Shown here piece after piece: positions 42,657 through 50,550 of a DNA stretch of 64,000 bases (its first letter is position 1; each line of letters starts with the position of its first letter). The notes beneath the pieces were generated by a model. It searched no databases and had not been told where the DNA came from. It saw only the letters and a program-made list of their open reading frames with translations. Both the position numbers and the translations under genes were made by a program. The DNA is from Tenacibaculum sp. 190130A14a. Its GTDB lineage: Bacteria > Bacteroidota > Bacteroidia > Flavobacteriales > Flavobacteriaceae. The stretch covers positions 1,922,001 through 1,986,000 of the forward strand of contig NZ_OZ040189.1 of assembly GCF_964048965.1 (NCBI RefSeq), read 5' to 3'.

Positions 42657-43463
42657 CTATCTTTTAATGGTTTCTAAATACGCTACACTTTGGTCTTCAA
42701 GATGTTTTAGGAGTTCCAATATATTTTTCTCAGTAATAAACCTCTGAATTTTACCAATATTACAATAATCTATAAATTGATAAATACTATCTTTTGGAAT
42801 ATTTAACTCATCAATGAAATATTGTTTGTTTACTTCTGTAAAGAGCCTTTTATAAAAACGATCTCTACTTTTTAATTTGTTTATTTTAATTTTTTGTTCA
42901 AGTTTTTTCTTGGAAGTAAATAGAGAACCACTAAATAATGTAGCTCCATTAGCAATAGGACTAGTGTTTACAATTGGTGCTTTAGCTCTGTCAATCTCGT
43001 CAATCTTTTCAATAACTGGTGTAGAGTAATCAATATTCATAATGCCCTCCATTAAACTCGTCATCATATCATCTATTCGATCTTTAGGAACCTTTTTAAT
43101 ATCGATGGCCAGTGAACCTGTTAAATTGTGTTTCTTTACAACTACTTCATCCAATACTTCGGTTTGTTTTTCTAAAAAAAACTTATTTTCACTAAGTCCG
43201 AAATTTGTATGTTCTAAGATTGTCTTTTTTGTTTGATATCCAACAAAAGAAAATTGTAAACTGTCTTTTTCTTGAGCAAAGATTCTAAACTCACCATTAT
43301 CATTAGTAAAAGTTCCTTGGTTGGTATGTATATTTATAACATGTACATTGGCTAATGGACCAACAGAATCAATTACTTGTCCATAAAAAATTGGTCTTTT
43401 GTTTTGAGCACTGATCGAAGTGGCGATAAGAATGAAAATAAGAAGGTATAGTTTTTTAATCAT
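42657..43463 (-). CDS. Carboxypeptidase-regulatory-like protein, paralogue 1 of the array
   Basis: A 268-residue secreted protein (signal KLYLLIFILIATSISAQ) that is first in the probable four-gene transcript. The N-terminal domain has NVHVINIHTNQGTFTNDNGE, then QFSFVGYQTKKTILEHTNFG and the shared LDEVVVKKHNLTGSL. The C-terminal domain has RLFTEVNKQYFIDELNIPKD and YQFIDYCNIGKIQRFITEKN. The N-terminal sandwich is like the plug-adjacent domain of SusC-type receptors, but there is no barrel, so these are stand-alone small secreted proteins of unknown function. Confidence 0.75.
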   Translation of the reverse strand: MIKKLYLLIFILIATSISAQNKRPIFYGQVIDSVGPLANVHVINIHTNQGTFTNDNGEFRIFAQEKDSLQFSFVGYQTKKTILEHTNFGLSENKFFLEKQTEVLDEVVVKKHNLTGSLAIDIKKVPKDRIDDMMTSLMEGIMNIDYSTPVIEKIDEIDRAKAPIVNTSPIANGATLFSGSLFTSKKKLEQKIKINKLKSRDRFYKRLFTEVNKQYFIDELNIPKDSIYQFIDYCNIGKIQRFITEKNILELLKHLEDQSVAYLETIKR

Positions 43464-43550
43464 AGAACTTATTCAGTTATATGACAAATTAACTATAGAA
43501 GTGTCTTAAAAATGTTTTAAGGCCTTGGTAATTTTTTGTTAAAAAGGTTT

Positions 43551-44105
43551 TTAGGAACTAAAGTTTTCTAATTGTTCTATAATTTTCTGATATACAAATT
43601 GATAATATTCATGATACTTTGGAAGTAGCACATTATCCAGTTCCTTGGTGTTTATTATGGTATTTAAAGGAAAGAGTTTTAACTGATCAACTTCTTCTTC
43701 TTGGATAATTAAATTATCGATATTTTCTGTTAATTCAGAAATATATACATGATGAAACTCATTGTCTATTATTCCGTTTGAATGATTGACCATATGTTTT
43801 CTTGTTCCAATTTTATGGAGATTTTCAGAAGCAACTTTAAAACCAATTTCTTCGTAAACTTCTCTAAGAGCAGCTACGTCAATTTTTTCTCCAGCTGCCA
43901 CATGTCCTGCTACTGAAATATCCCACAATCCAGGAAATACTTTTTTGGTTAAGGCTCTTTTTTGCAATAATATTTGTTGATTTTTAGTGTATAACCAAAC
44001 ATGTACAGTAGGGTGAAAGTATCCCAATTGGTGTGCTTCGGATTTTAAGCAAGTTTTCCCTGTATAATTTCCGTTTTCATCAACAATGTCAATTAACTCA
44101 TCCAT
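43551..44105 (-). CDS. Nudix hydrolase (IPP-isomerase-like/YfcD type)
   Basis: A 184-residue cytosolic Nudix protein. It begins DELIDIVDENGNYTGKTCLK, has HPTVHVWLYTKNQQILLQKR, and a full Nudix box from GHVAAGEKIDVAALREVYEE to IGF near residues 70-92 (GX5EX7REUXEEXGU, all key positions present). The N-terminal pattern resembles the YfcD/isopentenyl-diphosphate-isomerase-like group, but the true substrate is not predictable. It lies downstream of the M42 peptidase, separated by a terminator, and next to the paralogue array. Confidence 0.85.
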   Translation of the reverse strand: MDELIDIVDENGNYTGKTCLKSEAHQLGYFHPTVHVWLYTKNQQILLQKRALTKKVFPGLWDISVAGHVAAGEKIDVAALREVYEEIGFKVASENLHKIGTRKHMVNHSNGIIDNEFHHVYISELTENIDNLIIQEEEVDQLKLFPLNTIINTKELDNVLLPKYHEYYQFVYQKIIEQLENFSS

Positions 44106-44111
44106 AAGAAT

Positions 44112-44135
44112 TAAAAATCCCGCATATAGCGGGAT
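44112..44135 (-). terminator. Terminator of the M42 peptidase gene
   Basis: ATCCCGC and GCGGGAT form a 7 bp stem around ATATA, with a following T-run (TTTTTAA) on the minus strand. It overlaps the leader of the Nudix gene. Confidence 0.75.
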
Positions 44136-44142
44136 GATTAGA

Positions 44143-45231
44143 TTATTTGAAATAAGAGAAATCTTCTCCGTTTTCTATTTTTAATAAACTTTCGTAAATC
44201 ATTTTAATAACGTTTTCCACATCTTCTCTGTGTACCATTTCAACCGTGGTATGCATATAACGAAGAGGTAAAGAAATCAATGCAGAAGCAACACCACCAT
44301 TGCTATAAGCAAAAGCATCTGTATCAGTTCCGGTTGCTCTGGATAAAGCAGAACGTTGGAAAGGAATTTCGTTTTCTTCTGCAGCATCAATAATTAAATC
44401 ACGTAACTTTTGTTGTACTGCAGGAGCATAAGCAACTACAGGTCCTTTGCCTAACTCTAAATGCCCTTCTTTTTTCTTATCAATCATTGGAGTTGTTGTA
44501 TCGTGTGTTACGTCCGTAACAATAGCAACATTTGGTTTGATTGTTTCCGTTATCATTTCTGCTCCTCGTAATCCAATTTCCTCTTGTACAGAGTTGGTTA
44601 CATAAAGTCCGAATGGTAATTTTTTACCATTCTCGTGTAATAAACGAGCAACTTCAGCAATCATAAAACCCCCCATTCGATTGTCTAAAGCACGACAAAC
44701 GAATTTATCTTCGTTTAAAATATGAAATTCATCTGGGTATGTAATAACACATCCAACATGTACCCCTAGTTTTTCTACTTCTTCTTTTGTAGCACAACCA
44801 ACATCAATAAAGATATTGTCTGGTTTTGGAGCTTCTTCTTTAGCTCTATTACGTGTGTGTATAGCAGGCCATCCGAAAACACCTTTTACAATACCGTTTT
44901 TGGTATGAATATTTACAATTTTACTAGGTGCTATTTGGTGGTCACTTCCTCCATTACGAATAACATAAATCAAACCGTTGTCGGAAATATAGTTTACATA
45001 CCAAGAAATTTCGTCTGCATGCCCTTCAATAACAACTTTATATTTTGCATCTGGATTGATAACTCCCACAGCAGAGCCATAAGTATCAGTAATGAACTCA
45101 TCTACATATGGTTTTAAATAGTCCATCCAAATTTTTTGACCTTCCCATTCATAACCTGTAGGAGCGGCATTGTTTAAGTACTTTTCTAAAAAGTCGATTG
45201 ACTTTTTATTTAAAATTGATTCTTTAGCCAT
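44143..45231 (-). CDS. M42-family aminopeptidase (glutamyl aminopeptidase/deblocking type)
   Basis: A 362-residue cytosolic di-metal peptidase. Visible motifs are YKVVIEGHADEISWYV near residue 65 (first metal His and Asp), ALDNRMGGF near 180, NSVQEEIGLRGAE near 210 (catalytic Glu pair), AIVTDVTHDTTTP near 235, and the C-terminal HTTVEMVHREDVENVIK (His ligand). It is typical of M42 enzymes that trim peptides released by the proteasome-like machinery. It sits between the PlsC-like gene and the Nudix gene, on the same strand as both, with a 24-base gap to the former. Confidence 0.9.
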   Translation of the reverse strand: MAKESILNKKSIDFLEKYLNNAAPTGYEWEGQKIWMDYLKPYVDEFITDTYGSAVGVINPDAKYKVVIEGHADEISWYVNYISDNGLIYVIRNGGSDHQIAPSKIVNIHTKNGIVKGVFGWPAIHTRNRAKEEAPKPDNIFIDVGCATKEEVEKLGVHVGCVITYPDEFHILNEDKFVCRALDNRMGGFMIAEVARLLHENGKKLPFGLYVTNSVQEEIGLRGAEMITETIKPNVAIVTDVTHDTTTPMIDKKKEGHLELGKGPVVAYAPAVQQKLRDLIIDAAEENEIPFQRSALSRATGTDTDAFAYSNGGVASALISLPLRYMHTTVEMVHREDVENVIKMIYESLLKIENGEDFSYFK

Positions 45232-45255
45232 AAGTATTTTTGAATTATGTTAGTA

Positions 45256-46059
45256 TTAACTCCAAAACTTTCGTTTTTCGTTTAATTCTTCTAGTTCTTT
45301 AATTTCTTGTTTAGTAAGTACCTTTAAGAAAGAAGGATGTTGTTCAATTGCATATTCAATTTTTTCAACAATATCATCAATTGATTCATTGTCATAATCA
45401 ATATCTAAAGGATCTTTAATAACCATAGATTGTAAAACATTACGTTTTTTAATCTGTAAACCTTTCTTATCAAAAGAACGCCTAAAACCATCAATAACAA
45501 TAGGAACAACAACTGGTTTATAGGTTTTGATAATATGTGCTGTTCCGCGGCGTATTGGCTTAAAAGCCGTAGTTGTTCCTTGTGGGAAGGTAATTACCCA
45601 ACCATCATTTAAGGCTTTACCAATATTTGAAATATCAGATAATTTTACCTGTCTGTTAACATTTTTACCAGCACTACGCCATGTTCTATCAATAGAAACT
45701 GAACCAGTGTAAGCAAAAATTTTAGGTAATAATCCAGAGCGCATTGTTTCTCCAGCGGCAACATAATATACATTTAACTTTGGTTGCCATATATAACCGA
45801 TGTTCCTGATATTATCAACTCTTCCCTTAAGAGCTGCATTAAAAACATGAAACATTGCTGCAACATCAGCAAAATAAGTTTGATGATTAGAAATGAATAA
45901 AACATTTTGATCGGGTAATTGACGTATGATTTCTGAACCTTCTATTTGAAGTTCATTAAATCGGCGATATCTTCCGTGAGAAATAATTCCCAAAATACGG
46001 ATTAACCACTTCTTTACCCATAAAATATGTCCGAAAGGATTCCTTTTTAATAAAGGCAT
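45256..46059 (-). CDS. PlsC-family acyltransferase with altered motifs
   Basis: A 267-residue membrane-associated acyltransferase of the 1-acylglycerol-3-phosphate acyltransferase superfamily. Motif I reads NHQTYFAD, which places five instead of four residues between His and Asp; motif II-like GSVSIDRTWR; motif III is TFPQGTT, with Gln where FPEGT is usual; motif IV-like VVPIVIDGF. The changed spacing and the Glu-to-Gln exchange occur in a Bacteroidota branch of the family, so it may act on another acceptor, such as an amino-acid lipid, rather than lysophosphatidate. It is 24 bases upstream of the M42 gene. Confidence 0.8.
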   Translation of the reverse strand: MPLLKRNPFGHILWVKKWLIRILGIISHGRYRRFNELQIEGSEIIRQLPDQNVLFISNHQTYFADVAAMFHVFNAALKGRVDNIRNIGYIWQPKLNVYYVAAGETMRSGLLPKIFAYTGSVSIDRTWRSAGKNVNRQVKLSDISNIGKALNDGWVITFPQGTTTAFKPIRRGTAHIIKTYKPVVVPIVIDGFRRSFDKKGLQIKKRNVLQSMVIKDPLDIDYDNESIDDIVEKIEYAIEQHPSFLKVLTKQEIKELEELNEKRKFWS

Positions 46060-46117
46060 TATTTATTGGTTTTTATTAGTCGAAACGCTAAATTACAAAA
46101 GAATTGTATAATAGACT

Positions 46118-46744
46118 TTATTTTAATAAATCTTTAATTTCTGATAACATCATAGCTGTAGCTCCCCAAACAATGTAATTGTTTAATTTAAAGCATGGTA
46201 CATCAATATTGTTCATGTATGAAGTACTCATGTTTTTTGAAGTTAAATTTTGATCGTTTAACAAATCACTTACTAAAACTTCAATAACCGTTGCTACCTC
46301 ATTATTAGGAATAAAAGTTGGAGCTTCATGAGTAACTCCGATAAATGGAGCTACCAAAAAATTGCTAGGAGGGATGTATGCTTCTGAAAGTTGACGAATA
46401 ACTTCAATATTGTCAGATTTAACGCCCACTTCTTCAAAAGTTTCTCTTAAAGCAGTTTCTGTAAGGTTTTGATCTATTTGATCATATTTACCTCCTGGAA
46501 AGCTTATTTGAGCAGAATGAGTTCCGTTATAACTTGCTCGCTCTGTTAATAAGAATCTAGTATGATTGTTATTATCAGGATAAAACAAAGCTAAGACCGC
46601 TGCGTTTCTAGGGTTTTTATTTTTAATGATTTCTTCAGAATACTTTAAACGCATTTTAGGTGCCATTTTAAACTGTGAGTTAAGGCCTCCTAAAGGTTTG
46701 GTTTTGAGTAGTTCAATTTGATTGGTAAAATCAGAAAAAATCAT
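46118..46744 (-). CDS. CoA pyrophosphatase-type Nudix hydrolase (NudL/UPF0035)
   Basis: A 208-residue Nudix hydrolase. The UPF0035 signature is clear: RFLLTERASYNGTHSAQISF, then PGGKYDQIDQNLTETALRET and FEEVGV around residues 75-125. In this family the substrate is CoA or its derivatives, split to 3',5'-ADP and 4'-phosphopantetheine. The C-terminal part includes TVIEVLVSDLLND and NYIVWGATAMML. It is transcribed alone on the minus strand and diverges from the small membrane protein gene at 46846. Confidence 0.88.
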   Translation of the reverse strand: MIFSDFTNQIELLKTKPLGGLNSQFKMAPKMRLKYSEEIIKNKNPRNAAVLALFYPDNNNHTRFLLTERASYNGTHSAQISFPGGKYDQIDQNLTETALRETFEEVGVKSDNIEVIRQLSEAYIPPSNFLVAPFIGVTHEAPTFIPNNEVATVIEVLVSDLLNDQNLTSKNMSTSYMNNIDVPCFKLNNYIVWGATAMMLSEIKDLLK

Positions 46745-46845
46745 TTGTTTTTTGTATTTTGAACAAACATATCATTTTCATAATAAATAAGTCAAGAATT
46801 TTGGCGTGAATTTTGATTTTAAGAGATAAAAACAATCTAACATAC

Positions 46846-47142
46846 ATGAATACAGAAAATAAATATCAAAAATTAGCTTTAAGCTTAGTGTTTGATGCTT
46901 TCGGTTACGTCTCATACCTAGTTCCTGGGTTAGGAGAATTAACCGATATTATTTGGGCACCAGCATCGGCCTATTTAATGACAAAAATGTACAAGGGAAA
47001 TAAAGGTAAAATAGCTGGAGCTGTTGCTTTTATTGAAGAAGCAATGCCAGGATTAGATGTAATTCCGACATTTACCTTAATGTGGTTATTTACTTATGTG
47101 TTTTCGTCAGCTAAAGAAGAAAAGAAAACAATTGAAGTATAA
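46846..47142 (+). CDS. Small membrane protein of unknown function
   Basis: A 98-residue protein starting at ATG 46846 (MNTENKYQKLALSLVFDAFG). The frame opens 33 bases earlier, but the first part there has no coding character. It has hydrophobic or amphipathic stretches LVFDAFGYVSYLVPGLGEL, TDIIWAPASAYLMTKMY, and the C-terminal helix TFTLMWLFTYVFSSA, with a conserved-looking Pro/Gly pattern (VPGLGELTDIIWAP, EAMPGLDVIPT) that looks like a repeated unit of two half-helices. No family is recognised. It is followed by a bidirectional terminator shared with the nuclease gene. Confidence 0.6.
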   Translation: MNTENKYQKLALSLVFDAFGYVSYLVPGLGELTDIIWAPASAYLMTKMYKGNKGKIAGAVAFIEEAMPGLDVIPTFTLMWLFTYVFSSAKEEKKTIEV

Positions 47143-47160
47143 TAAAAAGAGAGATAAAGA

Positions 47161-47190
47161 AAAAAGGCTATCATTATGATAGCCTTTTTT
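47161..47190. terminator. Bidirectional terminator
   Basis: AAAAAGGCTATCA and TGATAGCCTTTTT form a 13 bp stem with a TTA loop. It serves the small membrane protein gene and the convergent nuclease gene. Confidence 0.9.
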
Positions 47191-47208
47191 ATGTATTTAT
47201 TTTAGAAA

Positions 47209-50200
47209 TTATCTTTTGATAAATTTCTTAGTAAACGAACGTTGGTTGTCATTAATTTCAATAATGTACATTCCAGAATTTAAATCTTGAACATCAATAC
47301 TTCTTTCAAACTTTCCTTGTTTTACAGTTTGTCCGATGTAATTGATAATTTTATAATTAACATCTCTGTTATCTCTTAACTTAAATGCGATATAATTTGT
47401 TGTTGGGTTTGGATAAACTTCTGTACTAAAGATAGGCTCTTCGTTACCTAATTCACCTTCAATCTCAACTCCAGCTAAAGGATTTATTAAGCGAGTAGAA
47501 CTGCCAATGTTCACTGTATAGTCTTCAACTTCTCCATAAGAGAATGTTTCACAAGCTGTAGGAGCTCCATTCCACTTCATAGAAACACGCATTCTAGTAG
47601 TTCCAGTTAATGCATTTGAAGGTACTGTAAAGTTATAAGAAAGGTTTCCTGCACTAGAAGAAGATCCACTAACTACCTGTTCAGATGATTCAAATGTTCC
47701 ATTTTGGTTAAAGTCAATCCATACTCTCCAGTTTTCAGTGTATGATGATCCTGCAAAACCAGCACTTACAACTATAGTGTTACTACCTACGGATATATTA
47801 GCAACTTGAGAGGTAAAGTTTCCATAACCTCCATTAGCTCCAGTAGCATTAGAAATACCTCCTATGGCAACGTTGTCAATATATTCATAGTTTACATTGG
47901 TTCCTTTAGAATCACAATAAGTAAGATTGTTTGATTTGGTTGTTACACCAACAACATTACTTGCTACAGAAAGATTTCCAGCAGCGTCAATTGCTTTTAT
48001 AGAGAATGTATAGTTTGTTGCAGCAGTTAATCCACTTACAGCATAATTAGTAGTAGTTACTGTTGCTAATTTTGTTGTTCCTTGGAATATTTCGTATCCA
48101 GTTACTGCAATATTATCAGTTGATGCTGTCCAAGATAAATCTGCTGAAGTTTGAGTGACATTTGATGCTACTAAACTAGAAGGAGCAGTTGGTGCTTGTG
48201 TATCTGCAGCAGCCTTTGTTGTTACACCAATTGTATTACTTGCTGTAGAAACATTTCCAGCAGCATCAATAGCTTTAACTGAGAATGTGTAGTTAGTTGA
48301 AGCCGTTAATCCAGTTACTGAATGATTTGTTGTAGTTACTGTAGTGATCTTTGTACTTCCTTGGAATACTTCGTATCCAGTTACACCTATATTATCTGTA
48401 GAAGCTGTCCATGCTAAGTCAGCAGAAGTTTCTGTAACGTTAGAAACAACTAAACTAGATGGTGCTGTAGGAGCTTGCGTATCAGGAGCAGCTAAAGTAG
48501 TAATGAAAACTTTATTACTTAATGCTGAAAGATTACCTGCAGCGTCTAATGCTTTAATAGAGTAATTATAAGCTGTTTCAACGTCTAATCCAGTTACAGC
48601 GTAGTTGGTAGTTGTAACGGTAGCTACTTTTGCATCATTTTGATATACCTCATATCCTGTTACTGCTACGTTATCAGTAGAAGCAGTCCAAGCTAAGTTC
48701 ACAGATGTTTGAGTAATATTTGAAGCAACTAAACTAGTTGGAGCAGTAGGCGCTTGTGTATCTGCAGTACTTCCTCCATCGATAGTATGTGCTCCTAATC
48801 CAGTAAATGTGTTGCTAGCTAAAGCATCCCATTCTGATGTAGCATAAGTGGTGTTTGGAGAAGAAACAGATGATTTTCTTTGTAATGTTTGATCCTTACC
48901 AAAGTTTGCACTGCTACTTGGGTTTCCTACCACATCAATTAAACTACTTCCTTTAAATAATGCAACAGCATCATTACCATTAAAGTTCATTACTGAACTA
49001 TTGGTTAATTGAGCTTTATTTTTAAGTTCAGTTGAAGCACTAGTATGCGCAATTACGTATACTTGTCCGTTTGCTAAAGTACCACTTAAAGCTAAAGTAT
49101 TAGACCAAGTTCCTCCACCATTTGTTGCTTTTTTAACTGAGTAATCAGCTAAATTTACTGATGCTCCAGTAAAGTTTGCAATTTCAATAGCTTTATTATA
49201 AGAAGATCCTTCAACATATTCAGAAATTAATAATTCTGTAGCTGTTCCGCTTCCTCCAGACCCTCCTGAAGTAGTTGTTACGTTCACAGTATTACTAGCA
49301 GCAGAAACATTTCCAGCAGCGTCGAAAGCTTTTACAGTAAAAGCATATGAAGTTCCGGCAGTTAAACTTGAAACAGTAAAGTTTGTACTTGTTGTATTAC
49401 CAACTTGCGTACTTCCATTAAAGATGTTGTATCCAGCAACAGCAGTATTATCAGTAGAAGCTGACCAAGCTAAATCAACAGAAGTTTGTTGAATATTTGA
49501 AGCTACTAAAGCAGATGGGGTTGTTGGAGCTTGCGTATCTGTTGATCCTCCACCATTGTTAAATAAATTTTCTGCTTGAGGACCTCCCCAAATTTGAGTT
49601 GCAAACGCTGGGTTGTCTACAAAAGGATTACGGTTACCTTGCATTTGTTCCAATACAGGGTTACGTTGTTTTTCAATATCAGAAACAGGATCTTCTGCGT
49701 TCCATTGTAAGAATAAGTTAATCATGTTTGGATCTGTAGCTACAGTACTACCAACTCCAACTCCTGTAGGTAAAGATTGGTTACCATAACGTAAGTACAT
49801 ATACATCATCATACGAGCAACATCACCTTTCCATTCATCACCTGGGTACCAGTTTCCTTGAGCTGTAATTCCTGAATTACCTGAACCAGTTTCAAATTTA
49901 CGGTTACTACGAGATGAGTTTCTTTGAGCATCACATGGACGTAAGTTGTGTGCATCAGCTCCAGGACCAGTAGTTCCTAGATTTGGACTAGCTAAAGATT
50001 TAGAATATACGTGTTCACGATTCCATACTCCAGAACCACTTCCATGGTTATCCTTTCCTCGAGTTCGATCGTTCGTAATGTCTGAGTCTGAATCATTCCA
50101 ACCGTAAATTAAAACAACTTTAGTATTGTCGGTAGGATCGATATCTGTTTGTTTTAAAGCATTCCATACATCTGGAGTATATGTAAGAATAGTTGTATGA

Positions 50201-50343
50201 GTGCTAATAATTTTGGTAGCTAGTTCGTCTTTTAAAGCAGATCCGGTAAGGTTCATGTTTACATCATTGTAATATGTTGGAACCTGGGAAAATGCCGAAA
50301 ATGACAATGCCAGCATGAAAAAATAGGGTAGTAGATTTTTCAT
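47209..50343 (-). CDS. Giant secreted nuclease A: endonuclease I, FN3, lamin tail, three FN3, GEVED, T9SS tail
   Basis: A 1044-residue extracellular enzyme. Signal peptide LLPYFFMLALSFSAFSQ; endonuclease I domain at about residues 20-260 with WNREHVYSKS and DAHNLRPCDAQRNSSRS; FN3 at 265-355; lamin-tail domain (ELLISEYVEGSSYNKAIEIAN) at 365-520; then three consecutive FN3 units of about 90-100 residues, each starting DTQAPTAP; GEVED domain (WRVWIDFNQNGTFESSEQVV, and ETFSYGEVEDYTVNI) at 805-945; and a T9SS type A sorting tail (VYPNPTTNYIAF ... KKFIKR). It should degrade extracellular DNA/RNA. The neighbouring gene is a paralogue with one FN3 unit fewer. Confidence 0.92.
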   Translation of the reverse strand: MKNLLPYFFMLALSFSAFSQVPTYYNDVNMNLTGSALKDELATKIISTHTTILTYTPDVWNALKQTDIDPTDNTKVVLIYGWNDSDSDITNDRTRGKDNHGSGSGVWNREHVYSKSLASPNLGTTGPGADAHNLRPCDAQRNSSRSNRKFETGSGNSGITAQGNWYPGDEWKGDVARMMMYMYLRYGNQSLPTGVGVGSTVATDPNMINLFLQWNAEDPVSDIEKQRNPVLEQMQGNRNPFVDNPAFATQIWGGPQAENLFNNGGGSTDTQAPTTPSALVASNIQQTSVDLAWSASTDNTAVAGYNIFNGSTQVGNTTSTNFTVSSLTAGTSYAFTVKAFDAAGNVSAASNTVNVTTTSGGSGGSGTATELLISEYVEGSSYNKAIEIANFTGASVNLADYSVKKATNGGGTWSNTLALSGTLANGQVYVIAHTSASTELKNKAQLTNSSVMNFNGNDAVALFKGSSLIDVVGNPSSSANFGKDQTLQRKSSVSSPNTTYATSEWDALASNTFTGLGAHTIDGGSTADTQAPTAPTSLVASNITQTSVNLAWTASTDNVAVTGYEVYQNDAKVATVTTTNYAVTGLDVETAYNYSIKALDAAGNLSALSNKVFITTLAAPDTQAPTAPSSLVVSNVTETSADLAWTASTDNIGVTGYEVFQGSTKITTVTTTNHSVTGLTASTNYTFSVKAIDAAGNVSTASNTIGVTTKAAADTQAPTAPSSLVASNVTQTSADLSWTASTDNIAVTGYEIFQGTTKLATVTTTNYAVSGLTAATNYTFSIKAIDAAGNLSVASNVVGVTTKSNNLTYCDSKGTNVNYEYIDNVAIGGISNATGANGGYGNFTSQVANISVGSNTIVVSAGFAGSSYTENWRVWIDFNQNGTFESSEQVVSGSSSSAGNLSYNFTVPSNALTGTTRMRVSMKWNGAPTACETFSYGEVEDYTVNIGSSTRLINPLAGVEIEGELGNEEPIFSTEVYPNPTTNYIAFKLRDNRDVNYKIINYIGQTVKQGKFERSIDVQDLNSGMYIIEINDNQRSFTKKFIKR

Positions 50344-50493
50344 TTATTTGATATTAAGTTAATTACAAAAAACGAGGCAAATTAACAGTTTTTTAACAAG
50401 TTGCAATGTTATGTAAAGGTTAAGAAATTGTAAATTATAAAAATGTTATTAACAATCTTTTAAGTTAAAAGGTGTTTTTTATTCAAAAAAAAC

Positions 50494-50523
50494 AAAAAAC
50501 CTTATCAATCTGATAAGGTTTTT
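50494..50523. terminator. Bidirectional terminator between the nuclease genes
   Basis: ACCTTATCA and TGATAAGGT form a 9 bp stem around ATC, flanked by A-runs and T-runs. It lies between the two tandem nuclease genes and ends nuclease B on the minus strand. Confidence 0.88.
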
Positions 50524-50550
50524 ATGAAATATGTAAAATAAATGTATTCT

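Noticed and set aside
47940..49550. Repetitive DNA that at first looks like a repeat array
   Set aside because: The repetition follows FN3 domains of about 90-100 residues within an open frame, with diverged copies and no spacers, so it is not a CRISPR or satellite array.
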